Source: Streptomyces sparsogenes
Lineage (GTDB): Bacteria; Actinomycetota; Actinomycetes; Streptomycetales; Streptomycetaceae
Assembly (NCBI RefSeq): GCF_001704635.1
Contig: NZ_MAXF01000148.1
Span: forward strand, 1 to 64,000
DNA length: 64,000 bases
Direction of reading: 5' to 3'
The translations under genes and the position numbers were made by a program. This document shows, in pieces, positions 50,307-59,941 of the stretch (positions are counted from its first letter, which is position 1; each line of letters opens with the position of its first letter). Below the pieces are notes generated by a model that saw nothing but the letters and a program-made list of their open reading frames with translations, had not been told where the DNA came from and did not search any database.

Positions 50307-53216
50307 GTGACGGACCGGACCGCTGGATCCTGGCTGTCCGACGCCCTCATCGGGCGCACCCGCGAGCTGGCGGCGCTGCGGGACCACGCCGACGCGGCGC
50401 GCTCCGGGCGCGCCGGTCTGGTCCTGCTGTCCGGCCCGGCCGGCATCGGCAAGACGAGTCTGCTGCACGCCTTCGTGAACGGCGGGGCCTGCCGCGACAT
50501 GACGGTGCTCCACGGCAGGTGCGGCGAAGTCGTCACCAACGCCGGCTACGGCGGGGTGCGGGCCCTGTTCGGCCGCTTGGGGCTCGCGGAGCCCGAGACC
50601 GCCCGCGACTCCCCGCTGTTGCGGGGCAGCGCCCGCCGGGCGCTGCCCGCCCTGCGGCCCTGCCCCGGCGAGGAGGAGAAGCCCGGCACGGCCGCGAGCG
50701 TCTACCCCGTGCTGCACGGGCTGTACTGGCTCGCCGTCAATCTGATGTCGAGCGGCCCGCTCGTCCTGGTCCTGGACGACGCGCACTGGTGCGACGAGCG
50801 GTCGCTGCGCTGGCTCGACTTCCTGCTGCGCCGCGCGGACGACCTGCCGCTGCTGGTGGTGCTGGCCCAGCGCACCGAGACCGAGCCGGCCGCCCCCGGC
50901 GCCCTCGCCGACCTGGCCGCACAGCCCCGCTCCACGGCGATCCGCCTGGAGCCGCTGACCGAGGAGGGGGTCGCGGAGATGGTCGGCCGGGCCTTCCCGG
51001 CCCCCGTCGACCCCGCCTTCGTCGAGCGCGCCGCCGCCGTTTCCGGGGGCAATCCGCTGATGCTCACCAAGCTGCTGGCCGAGCTGCGGGCCAGGGGGGC
51101 CTCGCCGGACGAGAGGGGCCTGGCCGCGGTCGCCGAGGTGGGCCAGGGCGTGGTGGGCTCGAGCGTGCGCGCCCTGCTGGACGGGCTGCGCCCCTGGGCG
51201 CGCGATGTGGCCACGGCGATCGCGGTGCTCGGTGAGGAGGACGTGGACCACGTCGGGGCGCTGGCCGGGGTGCCCGCCGCGATGGTCGAGGAGGCCCTGG
51301 CGGCGCTGCGGCGCGCCGAGGTGGTGGCCGACGACCGGACGGAGCTGACGCACGACGTGGTGCGCTCGGCCGTGCTGGACTCGGCGGCCGCCGAGGAGCT
51401 GGGCGAGCTGCGGGCCCGGGCGGCCCTGCTGCTCAGCGACGCCGGGCGGCCCGCCGAGGAGGTCGCGGGCCAACTGCTGCTGGTGCCCGCGGTGGACCAG
51501 CCGTGGATGCGGCGGGTGCTGCGGGAGGCGGCCGCGGGGGCCGAGAGCCGGGGCGCCCCGGAGGCGGCGGTCCGCTATCTGTACCGGGTCCTGGAGGCGG
51601 AGCCGGAGAGCGTGTCGGCGCGCGCCCAGCTGGCCAGGTCGCTCGCGGAGATCAACCCGCCCGAGGCCATCGCCCTGCTGGAGGAGGCGCTCGCGCTGGC
51701 CGTGGACGTACGGGTCCGCGCGACGCTCGCCGTCCAGCTGGCCATGGCCTGTCTGACCGTGCAGCGGGCGCCCGCCGCGGTGCGGGTGCTCGGCGAGGTC
51801 CTGGACGCCCTCGAGGCCGAGCTGGGGCCCGACCCCGACCCGGCGGACCGTGAGCTGCGCGCCCTCGTCCAGTCGGTGCTGCTGATCACCGGCTGCGACG
51901 AGAAGGCCACGATCGCGGCCGTCCGCGGCCGTTTCGCGCGGATGGCGGCCCCCGCCGGGGACACCCCGGCGCAGCGCCAGACGCTGGCCATGATGAGCGT
52001 GCTGACGGCGATGGACGGCCGCTCGGTGGAGCGCGCGGTACGGCAGGCCCGGCGCGCCCAGCGGTCGCGGGACGCCGAGTCCGGCACCCTGCCGCTGATC
52101 TTCTCCGCGTTCACGCTCGGCCTCGCCGACGAGGCGCGGGACTCGCTCGAGGGGCTCGACCGCGCGCTGCGCCACAGCCAGGAGAACGCGGCGGTGTGGA
52201 CGTATGTGCTCGGCCTGTCCACCCGCGCCCTGGTGCGGCACGCGATGGGCGAGATCACCGACGCGCTGGCGGACGCCCAGACCGCGGTGGAGATCATCGC
52301 GGAGGAGCGGTGGAACGGGCATGTGACCATGCCGCAGACCGCGCTGGCCACCGCGCTCGTCGACCGCGGCGAGCCGGAGCGGGCCGAGGCGCTGCTGGAC
52401 CGGATCGCCCGCCCGAACCTGGACGGGTTCGTGCTCGAGTACCACTGGTATCTGATGGCGCGGGCGCGGGCCCGGTGGGCGCTGGGCGACCGTGAGGCGG
52501 CGCTCGGGCTGCTGCTGGACTGCGGCAGGTCCCTGGAGGAGACGGGCTTCACCAACCCGGCGTTCGCGCCCTGGTGGGCGGAGGCGGCCTGTGTGCTCGC
52601 CGAGCTGAAGCGCCCCGAGGAGGCCCGGGACCTCGTCGAGTGGGGCTCCGGGCTGGCCCGCCGGTGGGGGACGCCGCGCGCGCTCGGGCTGGCCGCGCTC
52701 GCCGAGGGGGTGACCGCCGGGGGGCGGCGGGGCGTCGAACTGCTGGGCCGGGCGGTGGAACTGCTGTCCCGGTCACCGGCCCGGGCCGAGCACGCGCGGG
52801 CCGAGTACCTGCTGGGCGGGGCGCTGCTGGAGGCGGGCGACCCGCGCGGGGCGCGTGAGCGGCTGCGCACCGCCGCGGACCTCGCCTGGCGCTGCGGTGC
52901 GCTGGCGCTCGCCAAGGAGGCGCGGCGGAGGCTGGTCGCCTCCGGGGGGCGGATGCGGGAGATCACCGCCTCGCCGGTGGACCTGCTGACCGGCATGGAG
53001 CGCACGGTCGCCCAGCTCGCCGCGGGCGGGGCGGGCAACCGGGAGATCGCGGAATCCCTCTTCGTCACTGTGCGCACCGTGGAGATGCACCTGACGAGTG
53101 TCTACCGGAAGCTGAGCGTCGGTCAGCGCGGCGAGCTCGGGGCGGCGCTGCGCGCCTCGGAGCCCCCCGGGCCCCGGGCGCCGGCCTGGGTGTCCGCCTC
53201 CCGCGGCCGGAGCTGA
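50307..53216 (+). CDS. LAL-type LuxR transcriptional regulator 1
   Basis: This 969-residue regulator has an intact Walker A GPAGIGKT (43-50), Walker B PLVLVLDDAHWCD (about 155), and a long helical region. The C-terminal LuxR helix-turn-helix reads LTGMERTVAQLAAGG and NREIAESLFVTVRTVEMHLTSVYRKL (about 895-955). The GTG at 50307 follows GAGGGGG. LAL proteins are ATP-dependent activators of secondary-metabolite clusters. Together with the next two genes and the PAS-LuxR gene it reproduces the RI-RIV regulator set of polyene clusters such as nystatin and amphotericin in number, size and order (recognised from family knowledge, not aligned). Confidence 0.9.
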   Translation: MTDRTAGSWLSDALIGRTRELAALRDHADAARSGRAGLVLLSGPAGIGKTSLLHAFVNGGACRDMTVLHGRCGEVVTNAGYGGVRALFGRLGLAEPETARDSPLLRGSARRALPALRPCPGEEEKPGTAASVYPVLHGLYWLAVNLMSSGPLVLVLDDAHWCDERSLRWLDFLLRRADDLPLLVVLAQRTETEPAAPGALADLAAQPRSTAIRLEPLTEEGVAEMVGRAFPAPVDPAFVERAAAVSGGNPLMLTKLLAELRARGASPDERGLAAVAEVGQGVVGSSVRALLDGLRPWARDVATAIAVLGEEDVDHVGALAGVPAAMVEEALAALRRAEVVADDRTELTHDVVRSAVLDSAAAEELGELRARAALLLSDAGRPAEEVAGQLLLVPAVDQPWMRRVLREAAAGAESRGAPEAAVRYLYRVLEAEPESVSARAQLARSLAEINPPEAIALLEEALALAVDVRVRATLAVQLAMACLTVQRAPAAVRVLGEVLDALEAELGPDPDPADRELRALVQSVLLITGCDEKATIAAVRGRFARMAAPAGDTPAQRQTLAMMSVLTAMDGRSVERAVRQARRAQRSRDAESGTLPLIFSAFTLGLADEARDSLEGLDRALRHSQENAAVWTYVLGLSTRALVRHAMGEITDALADAQTAVEIIAEERWNGHVTMPQTALATALVDRGEPERAEALLDRIARPNLDGFVLEYHWYLMARARARWALGDREAALGLLLDCGRSLEETGFTNPAFAPWWAEAACVLAELKRPEEARDLVEWGSGLARRWGTPRALGLAALAEGVTAGGRRGVELLGRAVELLSRSPARAEHARAEYLLGGALLEAGDPRGARERLRTAADLAWRCGALALAKEARRRLVASGGRMREITASPVDLLTGMERTVAQLAAGGAGNREIAESLFVTVRTVEMHLTSVYRKLSVGQRGELGAALRASEPPGPRAPAWVSASRGRS

Positions 53217-53271
53217 GCGGGAGACCCGTCGCCGCCGTGCCCGCCGCGACCGGGCCGCCTGGCGAAACCGC

Positions 53272-53294
53272 CACTATAAACCCTATGTATAGTG
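53272..53294 (+). promoter_or_regulatory. CACTAT/ATAGTG inverted repeat upstream of LAL 2
   Basis: Perfect 6-bp arms CACTAT (53272-53277) and ATAGTG (53289-53294) lie across an 11-base centre. The right arm contains TATAGT, a plausible -10 that would start transcription close to the ATG at 53300, i.e. a leaderless message. It is AT-rich and isolated within GC-rich DNA. Confidence 0.55.
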
Positions 53295-53299
53295 ACCGC

Positions 53300-56023
53300 A
53301 TGCCGCCATTCGGGCTCTCCCTCCTCGGTCGCGAACATGAGCAGGAAGTCCTCGCCAGGGCCGTCACCGGCCTGAGCGAGCACCGCCCGGCGGTCGTCAC
53401 CGTGAGCGGCGCGGCGGGCTCCGGACAGCACGCGCTGCTGCGGTGGGCGGCCCGGCTCGCCGAGGAGCGAGGGCTGCGCGTGCTGCGCGCCCGGGCCACC
53501 CCCGGCGAGAGCGACCTGGTGTACGGGGCCGTGACCCAGCTGCTGGGCCCCGACGCCCCGGCCGGGGGCGCCGGGCGCGACGGGCCGCTACCCGGCCTCG
53601 CCGAGCTGCTGCGCACCGCCCGGGACCGGCCGACCCTGCTGACCGTGGCGGACCTGCAATGGCTGGACCCCGACTCGCTGCGCTGGCTCCGGGCGCTGAT
53701 CCGGCGGCTGCCCGGGGCGCCGGTCGCGGTGCTGGCCGGCGCCACCGGCCCCGCGCGCCTGGCCGACCCGGACGCCCCGGGGCCGCTCCCGGTGACCCGG
53801 CTGACGCTCCCGCCGCTGGGCCCCGCCGAGGTCGCGGCCGCGGTGGCGCTGGTGTGCGGCGACCGGGGCGAGGAGCGCTTCACCGCGGCGGCCGCCGAGG
53901 CCTGCGCGGGCAACCCGGAGGTGCTTCACGAGGTGCTGCGCCGCTTCGCCGACGCCGGACACCGACCGCTCGACGCCCGGGTGCCGCAGCTGCGCGCGAT
54001 CACCGCCGCCGTCACCGCCGAGCACACCACCCGCGTGCTGCGCGGCCTGCCCCCCGAGGCGGTCGCGGCCCTGCGGGCCGTGGCCGTCTGCGGCCACCTG
54101 CTGGACTTCCCCCTCGTCCGGACCCTCGCCAGGCCCCGCCCCGCACACGACGCGGGGCTGCGCGAGACGCTGGAGGCCACCGGGCTCACCGCCTCCGACG
54201 GGGGAGAGGCGCTGCGGCCCGCCGCCCCGGAGGTGCGTACCCGGGTGCTGGAGGAGATGCCCGCCGACGAGCGGGCCGACCTGTACGCGCGCGCCGCGGA
54301 GCTGGCCCACCGGGCCGGGGCCGGCGACGCCGACATCGCGGAACTGCTGCTCGCCGCCCGCCCCGTCGGGGCGCCCTGGGCCGTCCACGCACTGCGCGGC
54401 GCCGGCGCCGAGGCGCTGCGCGCGGGCGACCACGGCCGGGCGGTCGCCGCGCTGGCCCGCGCGCTGGAGGAGCCGCTGGCCCACGTGCGGCGGGCCCGGC
54501 TGAGCCTGCGGCTGGCCGCCGCCGAGATGCCGGCCGCCCCGGAGGCCGCCGACCGCCGGTTCGCCCACATCCTCCGCTCGCCGGGCGCCGAACTCGCCGG
54601 GACGCGGACCCGCGCCGCCGACCTGGCACTGGCCCGCGGCGGCGGCGATGCCGTACGCCGGGCGCTGGTGGAAGCGCTGTCCGCCGCGCACGGCAGCGAA
54701 CGCGACGCCCTGGTCGCCCTGTTCTGGCTCGCCGAACTGGGCCGCCAGGACGACACCGACCTGCTGCTGCACGAGGTCCCCGCGCTGCCCCGCCACCCGG
54801 CCTCGCCCGCCCAGGCGGGGGTGCGCGCCTGGCGGCAGGCGCTGCGCGGCGAGGACCTGCCCGCCACCCGAGCGCTCGCCCGCGACGCCTTCGCCGGCCG
54901 CGGCGACGAGGGCGCGCTGCTGCTGCCCCGGCTGGCGGCGTGCCGGGCGCTGTGTCTGACCGGCGACCTGGAGGAGGCCGCCTGGCGCCTGGACGCCCTG
55001 CTCGCCGAGGCCCGGCGCGACCACGCCCCGGCCGCCGCCGCGCTGCTGCTCATCGCGCGCGGCGACCTCAATCTGCGGCGCGGCCGGCCCGACCTGGCCG
55101 AGGGGGACGTCGCCGCGGCCGAGCGCGCCCTGCCGCAGACCCACTGGCACCCCCTCTACGCCCCCTACGCGCTGGCCGTGCGCATCCTGGTGGCGCTGGA
55201 GAGCGACGACCGCCGGCGGGCCGAGGCGCTCGCGGCCCTGCCCGACCCCGACGCCTCGTGGAACGGCATGGCGGGCGCCCATCTGCTCTTCGCCAGGGGC
55301 CTTGTGGCCATCGCGTACGGCAGCCCGGCAGAAGCGGCCGACCTGCTGCTGGCCGCCGGGCGGCGGCTGTTGCGCCTCCAGTACGCCAACCCGGCCCTGC
55401 TCCCCTGGCGCTCCCTGGCCGCCCGGGCCTGCCACGCCCTCGGCCGCGACCAGGAGGCCCAGCGGCTCGGCCACGAGGAACTGTCCCTGGCCCGGCACTG
55501 GGGCGCGCCGAGCGCCATCGGCTGGGCGGAGCTGGGCCTCGGGCGGGTGGCCCGCGAGGGCCGGACGGCCAGGCTGCGCGAGGCCGTGCGCACCCTGCGG
55601 GCCGTCCCCGCCACCGTGGCCTACACCGGGGCGCTGATCGAACTGGCCACGGCGGAGCTGGACGCGGGGCGGCGGCAGGCCGCGGCACCCCTGGTGGCCG
55701 AGGTGTCCCGGCTCGTCGCCTCCCAGCCCGGCAGCAGGACGGCCGCGCGGGCGCGCGCCCTCGCCCAGCGGCTCGGCCGGCCCGGCGGCCCCAGCCGCGA
55801 TCTGCCCGCCGCCTGGACCGCGCTGTCCGACGCCGAGCGGCGCACCGCCACCCTCGCGGGCCGCGGGCACGGCAACCGCGACATCGCCGACAAGCTCTCG
55901 GTCACCACCCGCACCGTCGAGCTGCGGCTGAGCGCCGCCTACAGGAAACTGCGGATCAGCGGCCGCGCCGAACTGCGCGCGCTGGTGCGCTCGATGGAAG
56001 GCCACGACACGGATGTTGCATGA
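53300..56023 (+). CDS. LAL-type LuxR transcriptional regulator 2 (degenerate Walker motifs)
   Basis: This 907-residue paralogue has the P-loop GAAGSGQH (37-44), with the catalytic Lys and Ser/Thr replaced by Gln and His. The Walker B region is LLTVADLQWLD, with the first Asp replaced by Ala, so ATP hydrolysis is doubtful. The C-terminal LuxR domain is complete: LSDAERRTATLAGRGHGNRDIADKLSVTTRTVEL, then RLSAAYRKL. No ribosome site precedes the ATG at 53300, and upstream in-frame ATG (53285) and GTG (53237) codons are alternatives. Its end overlaps LAL 3 by 11 bp. Confidence 0.88.
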   Translation: MPPFGLSLLGREHEQEVLARAVTGLSEHRPAVVTVSGAAGSGQHALLRWAARLAEERGLRVLRARATPGESDLVYGAVTQLLGPDAPAGGAGRDGPLPGLAELLRTARDRPTLLTVADLQWLDPDSLRWLRALIRRLPGAPVAVLAGATGPARLADPDAPGPLPVTRLTLPPLGPAEVAAAVALVCGDRGEERFTAAAAEACAGNPEVLHEVLRRFADAGHRPLDARVPQLRAITAAVTAEHTTRVLRGLPPEAVAALRAVAVCGHLLDFPLVRTLARPRPAHDAGLRETLEATGLTASDGGEALRPAAPEVRTRVLEEMPADERADLYARAAELAHRAGAGDADIAELLLAARPVGAPWAVHALRGAGAEALRAGDHGRAVAALARALEEPLAHVRRARLSLRLAAAEMPAAPEAADRRFAHILRSPGAELAGTRTRAADLALARGGGDAVRRALVEALSAAHGSERDALVALFWLAELGRQDDTDLLLHEVPALPRHPASPAQAGVRAWRQALRGEDLPATRALARDAFAGRGDEGALLLPRLAACRALCLTGDLEEAAWRLDALLAEARRDHAPAAAALLLIARGDLNLRRGRPDLAEGDVAAAERALPQTHWHPLYAPYALAVRILVALESDDRRRAEALAALPDPDASWNGMAGAHLLFARGLVAIAYGSPAEAADLLLAAGRRLLRLQYANPALLPWRSLAARACHALGRDQEAQRLGHEELSLARHWGAPSAIGWAELGLGRVAREGRTARLREAVRTLRAVPATVAYTGALIELATAELDAGRRQAAAPLVAEVSRLVASQPGSRTAARARALAQRLGRPGGPSRDLPAAWTALSDAERRTATLAGRGHGNRDIADKLSVTTRTVELRLSAAYRKLRISGRAELRALVRSMEGHDTDVA

Positions 56024-58844
56024 GCGGGACCCCGAACTCGCCCAGGTCACCACCGCCTTGCGGGACGCCCGCGCGGGCAGGCCGTCCCTCGTCCTGGTCA
56101 CCGGCCCGCTCGGCATCGGCCGGTCCGCGCTGCTCCAGCGGCTGCCCGCACACGTCGCCGACGAGGGCGCGCGGGTGCTGCGCGCCAACGCCGCCCCGAT
56201 GGAACAGGACTTCGGCTTCGGCGTCGTGCGCCAGCTGCTCGACAGCCTGCTGGCGGGCGCCCCGCGCGAGCTGTGCGAGCGCTGGACGCACGAGAGCGCC
56301 GGCTTCGCCAGGATGACGGCCCTCGCCGACGAGGCCGGGCCCGGGCCCGAAGGCCCCGCCGCCCCTGAACCGGCACTCGGCGGCCTGCGCTCACTGCTGG
56401 AGGACGTCTGCGCCGACGGCCCCCTGCTGATCCTCGTCGACGACCTCCAGTGGGTCGACACTCCCTCGCTGCGCTGCCTGGCGTATCTGGCCAAGCGGCT
56501 GCGGGGGCTGCGCGCGGTCCTCGTGTGCGCCCTGCGCGACGGGGAACCCCGCGGCCGGCACCCCCTGGTGTGCGAGATCGCCGACGCGGCCACCCACCGG
56601 CTGCCCCTCGGCCCGCTGTCCGCCGCGGCCACCGCGGAGACGATCCGCGACCACCTCGGCGAGCCGGGCCACGAGGACTTCGTCCGCGCCTGCCACGACA
56701 CCTGCGCCGGCAACCCGCTCGCGCTGACCTCCGTCCTCCAGGACCTGGCGGCCGCCGGCCACAGGCCGACCGCCGACCGGGCGGAAGCGGCCCGCTCCGC
56801 GCGCCCCGCGGACCTGCGCGAGCGGCTCGCCCGATGCGTACGCCTCCAGCCCCCCGCCGTACGCGACCTGGCCGCCGCCCTCGCGGTCCTCGGCGACCAC
56901 GGCGATCCCGCGCTGGCTGCCCGGCTGGCCGGCCTGGACCCCATCGGAGCCGGGGCGGCGCTGCGCGCCCTCGGCGAACTCGGGCTGGTGGCCGACCGGC
57001 TGCCCGAGGACCGGACGGCCGGGCCGCGGCCCCGCTTCGCCCACCCCGCCGTACGCGACGCCGTCCACGCCTCGCTGACCGTCACGGAGCGGGAGCGGCT
57101 GCACGACCACGCCGCGGAACTGCTGTACCGCACCGGACACTCCGACGAACAGGTCGCCGCCCAGCTGATGGCCGGGGTCACCTCCGGCCACCCGTGGTCG
57201 GTGGGCGTGCTGCGGGCCGCCGCGGACACGGCGCTGCGCCGGGGCGCCCCCGAGGCCGCCATCCGCTATCTGCGGCGCGCGCTGCTGGACGGCTCCCTGG
57301 CGGGCGAGGCCCGGGCGCGGCTGCTGATCGACCTGGCCGCCGCCGAGCGCGGCCTGGACCCCGCCGCCTCCGAGCGCCACATCTCCCAGGCGATCCCGCT
57401 GCTCCCCACCGCCGGCCAGCGGGCCGCCGCGGCCCTGCGGCTCTCCCCGGCCGTCCTGGACCGCACCCCGCACTCCGCGGTCGATCTGCTGCGGCAGGCC
57501 GCCGCGGAACTCGGCCCGCCGGACGCGCTGGAGGGCGCGGTGCGCGAGGTGGCCCTGCGGCTGGAGGCGCGGCTGCGCCAGTGCGGCGTCGCGGACCCGG
57601 CGGAGCTGGCCTCGGCGGTGGAGCGGCTGCACGCGATGGGGGAGGAGCCGCCGACGGCCACGGCGGCCGAGCGGGAGCTGGCCGCGGTGCTGCTGAACGC
57701 CGCCGTGCTCACCTGCCGGCTGCCCCCGGCCGACGTCACCAGGCTGGCGCGGCGCCTTCTGGAGCGGGAACCGGTCGCGTCGGCCCGCGTGTACTCCGCG
57801 CTGCCGCTGACCACCGTCGCGCTGGTCGCGGCCGACTCGGTCGACGCCGTCGGCTCCTGGCTGTCCGTCGAGCAGCGGCTCGGACGGCGGGACGCCACGG
57901 TCGCCGACGCGTTCGGCCACCTCGAGCAGGCGATGGTGCTCATGGGGCGCGGCCGGCCCGCCCCGGCCCACGCCCACGCCGAACGCGCGCTGCGGCTCGC
58001 CGACGCCCACTGGCGGGAACTCGGCGTGGCCTCCACCATCGCCCTCGTCTTCACGGCCCTGGAGATGGGCGACCCCGCCCGCGGCGTACGGATCCTGGAG
58101 GACGCCTCCCGGCGCCAGTCCTCCTGCCTGACCCTGACGGTGGGGCTGCAGTTCCTGGGCGCGGCCGTGGACGCCCAGCAGGGCCGCTGGGCCGCGGCCG
58201 TGGAGACCCTGATGGCCGGCGGCCGCCGGCTGGAGGCGGCGGGCTGGCGCAATCCGGTGCTGTTCCCGTGGCGGCCCCGCGCGGCCGGCCTCTACCACCG
58301 GCTCGGCGACCTCCGCTCGGCGCTCGCCCTCGCCGAGGAGGAGCGGCTGCGGGCCGAGGCGTGGGGCGTGCCCGTCGCCGTGGGCCGGGCCCTGCGGCTC
58401 CAGGGCACGCTGGTGGAGGGCGAGGCGGGCGAGGCCCTGCTGCGCGAGGCGGTGGGCGTGCTGCGCGGCTCGGCCAACGAACTCGAACTCGCCCGCGCCC
58501 TCCTGATGCTGGGCAGACGGCTCCAGGGCGGCGCGGAGGCCGACGGACTGCTGCGGGAGGCCGCGGCGCTGGCCACCGCCTGCGAGGCGCCCTGGCTGGC
58601 CGAACGGGCCCGCGGGGGCGGGGGCGGCGCCGCCCGGCCCAAGGACGCGCTGACCCGCACCGAGCGCCGGGTGGTCGCGCTGGCGGGCCGGGGGCTGACC
58701 AACACCGAGATCGCCGGTGAACTGGGGGTGACCTCCCGCGCCATCGAGAAACACCTGACGAACTCCTACCGCAAGCTGGCCGTCTCCGGACGGCGCGAAC
58801 TCATCGCGGCCCTGCCGAGGCTCCAGGCGGTCAAGGGCGGTTGA
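56013..58844 (+). CDS. LAL-type LuxR transcriptional regulator 3
   Basis: This 943-residue regulator has the Walker A GPLGIGRS (31-38), in which Arg replaces the essential Lys. Walker B LLILVDDLQWVD is intact at about 145. A TPR-like middle follows. The C-terminal helix-turn-helix reads LTRTERRVVALAGRGLTNTEIAGELGVTSRAIEKHL and TNSYRKLAVSGR. The ATG at 56013 lies inside the end of LAL 2 in another frame, implying coupled translation. It is followed by a 262 bp gap before the PAS-LuxR gene. Confidence 0.9.
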   Translation: MLHERDPELAQVTTALRDARAGRPSLVLVTGPLGIGRSALLQRLPAHVADEGARVLRANAAPMEQDFGFGVVRQLLDSLLAGAPRELCERWTHESAGFARMTALADEAGPGPEGPAAPEPALGGLRSLLEDVCADGPLLILVDDLQWVDTPSLRCLAYLAKRLRGLRAVLVCALRDGEPRGRHPLVCEIADAATHRLPLGPLSAAATAETIRDHLGEPGHEDFVRACHDTCAGNPLALTSVLQDLAAAGHRPTADRAEAARSARPADLRERLARCVRLQPPAVRDLAAALAVLGDHGDPALAARLAGLDPIGAGAALRALGELGLVADRLPEDRTAGPRPRFAHPAVRDAVHASLTVTERERLHDHAAELLYRTGHSDEQVAAQLMAGVTSGHPWSVGVLRAAADTALRRGAPEAAIRYLRRALLDGSLAGEARARLLIDLAAAERGLDPAASERHISQAIPLLPTAGQRAAAALRLSPAVLDRTPHSAVDLLRQAAAELGPPDALEGAVREVALRLEARLRQCGVADPAELASAVERLHAMGEEPPTATAAERELAAVLLNAAVLTCRLPPADVTRLARRLLEREPVASARVYSALPLTTVALVAADSVDAVGSWLSVEQRLGRRDATVADAFGHLEQAMVLMGRGRPAPAHAHAERALRLADAHWRELGVASTIALVFTALEMGDPARGVRILEDASRRQSSCLTLTVGLQFLGAAVDAQQGRWAAAVETLMAGGRRLEAAGWRNPVLFPWRPRAAGLYHRLGDLRSALALAEEERLRAEAWGVPVAVGRALRLQGTLVEGEAGEALLREAVGVLRGSANELELARALLMLGRRLQGGAEADGLLREAAALATACEAPWLAERARGGGGGAARPKDALTRTERRVVALAGRGLTNTEIAGELGVTSRAIEKHLTNSYRKLAVSGRRELIAALPRLQAVKGG

Positions 58845-58989
58845 GGGCACCGGCCCGCGCCGAGGGTGACCGGCCCGCGGTCGAGGCGGGCGCCCGCGCG
58901 GACCGTACCGAACCACCGAAACCGCGGGCGGCGTACCGAACCATCCGCGCCGCCCCACCACAGGATTTGCCGCCGGGCCCCGGCGGACG

Positions 58990-59019
58990 TTGACGCCCCT
59001 CCGAGGGCCTCCTTAGTCT
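58990..59019 (+). promoter_or_regulatory. Promoter of the PAS-LuxR gene
   Basis: TTGACG (58990-58995) and TAGTCT (59014-59019) are 18 bp apart and about 88 bp before the TTG start. It is a good match to a Streptomyces vegetative promoter. Confidence 0.5.
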
Positions 59020-59106
59020 CCGAACCACTCCCCCACCGAAAAACGTGCCACCAGCATGTCGTTCTCCGGCCTCCCGGGGAACGGCCCATGAAGGGACGGC
59101 AGTCCA

Positions 59107-59793
59107 TTGGCGACCCCCGCGCCGGCAGAGACAGTTCACCTCATCCCCCGGGACACCGGACGTGACCCGCTCGGGTACACGAACCTCCTCGGGCAGTTCG
59201 ACCAGCCCGGGGCGGGTGTGGCCCGCCTCGACGCCAACCTGCGGGTCCAGCAGGCGAACCAGGAGTTCTTCCGGCTGTTCGGGGGCTCCTCCGCGGAGGT
59301 CTGCGGCCGCGACTTCGGCGAGCTGGCGCACCCGAGCCTCCGGCAGCCGCTCCGGCGCCAGTTCCTCCGGCTCGTCGACGGCAGCCGCCGCCGGTTCGCC
59401 ACCCACCTGGTCGCCGTCTCGGCCGAGGGCACCGCGTTCACCAGCGCGCTCACGGCGGTCGCGGTCCGCGGGGAGAGCGCGCGCACGGTCTCCGTCCTGG
59501 TCGTGATGCGCTCCGCGGACGGCCCCGAGGACCCCGACGTCGTCACCCCGCACAAGAAGATGCTCAGCGAGATCGAGGCCCGCATCCTGGAAGGCATAGC
59601 GTCCGGCCTCTCCACCGTCCCCCTGGCGTCCCGGCTCTACCTCAGCCGCCAGGGCGTCGAATACCACGTGACCCGGTTGCTGCGGAAGCTCCGGGTCCCC
59701 AACCGGGCCGCCCTGGTCTCCCGCGCCTACTCCCTGGGCGTCCTCGAAGTGGGCTCCTGGCCCCCGAAGGTCGTGCGCGACTTCGTCACCTGA
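59107..59793 (+). CDS. PAS-LuxR regulator (PimM/NysRIV-like)
   Basis: This 228-residue protein has an N-terminal PAS domain at about 35-125 (GVARLDANLRVQQANQEFFRLFGG and GRDFGELAHPSL). The C-terminal LuxR helix-turn-helix spans 155-215, reading LEGIASGLSTVPLASRLYLSRQGVEYHVTRLLRKL followed by PNRAALVSRAYSLGVL and SWPP. This C-terminus is the signature of the PAS-LuxR activators of polyene macrolide clusters. The only in-frame start is a TTG at 59107 with GGGACGG six bases upstream. PAS-LuxR proteins bind symmetrical sites upstream of polyketide genes, and none were seen nearby. Confidence 0.88.
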   Translation: MATPAPAETVHLIPRDTGRDPLGYTNLLGQFDQPGAGVARLDANLRVQQANQEFFRLFGGSSAEVCGRDFGELAHPSLRQPLRRQFLRLVDGSRRRFATHLVAVSAEGTAFTSALTAVAVRGESARTVSVLVVMRSADGPEDPDVVTPHKKMLSEIEARILEGIASGLSTVPLASRLYLSRQGVEYHVTRLLRKLRVPNRAALVSRAYSLGVLEVGSWPPKVVRDFVT

Positions 59794-59836
59794 CCGGACC
59801 GCGGCCCGGCGCGCCGCGCGGTTGACAGATCGTCCA

Positions 59837-59913
59837 CAGTGATCGCGCCGGCGCGACACAGTGATCATTGTCCCGGCCCCGGCTCTCGGCGACGCTCGAA
59901 GCGTCCAGTGATC
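59837..59913 (+). promoter_or_regulatory. Triple CAGTGATC repeat upstream of gabT
   Basis: CAGTGATC occurs at 59837-59844, 59859-59866 and 59906-59913; the first two are part of a 10-base repeat CACAGTGATC 22 bp apart. TTGACA lies at 59822-59827. Directly repeated sites before a GABA operon suggest a dedicated activator or repressor (inference). Confidence 0.6.
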
Positions 59914-59941
59914 GCCGACCCGTGAGGTTTGGGAGCAGAGC

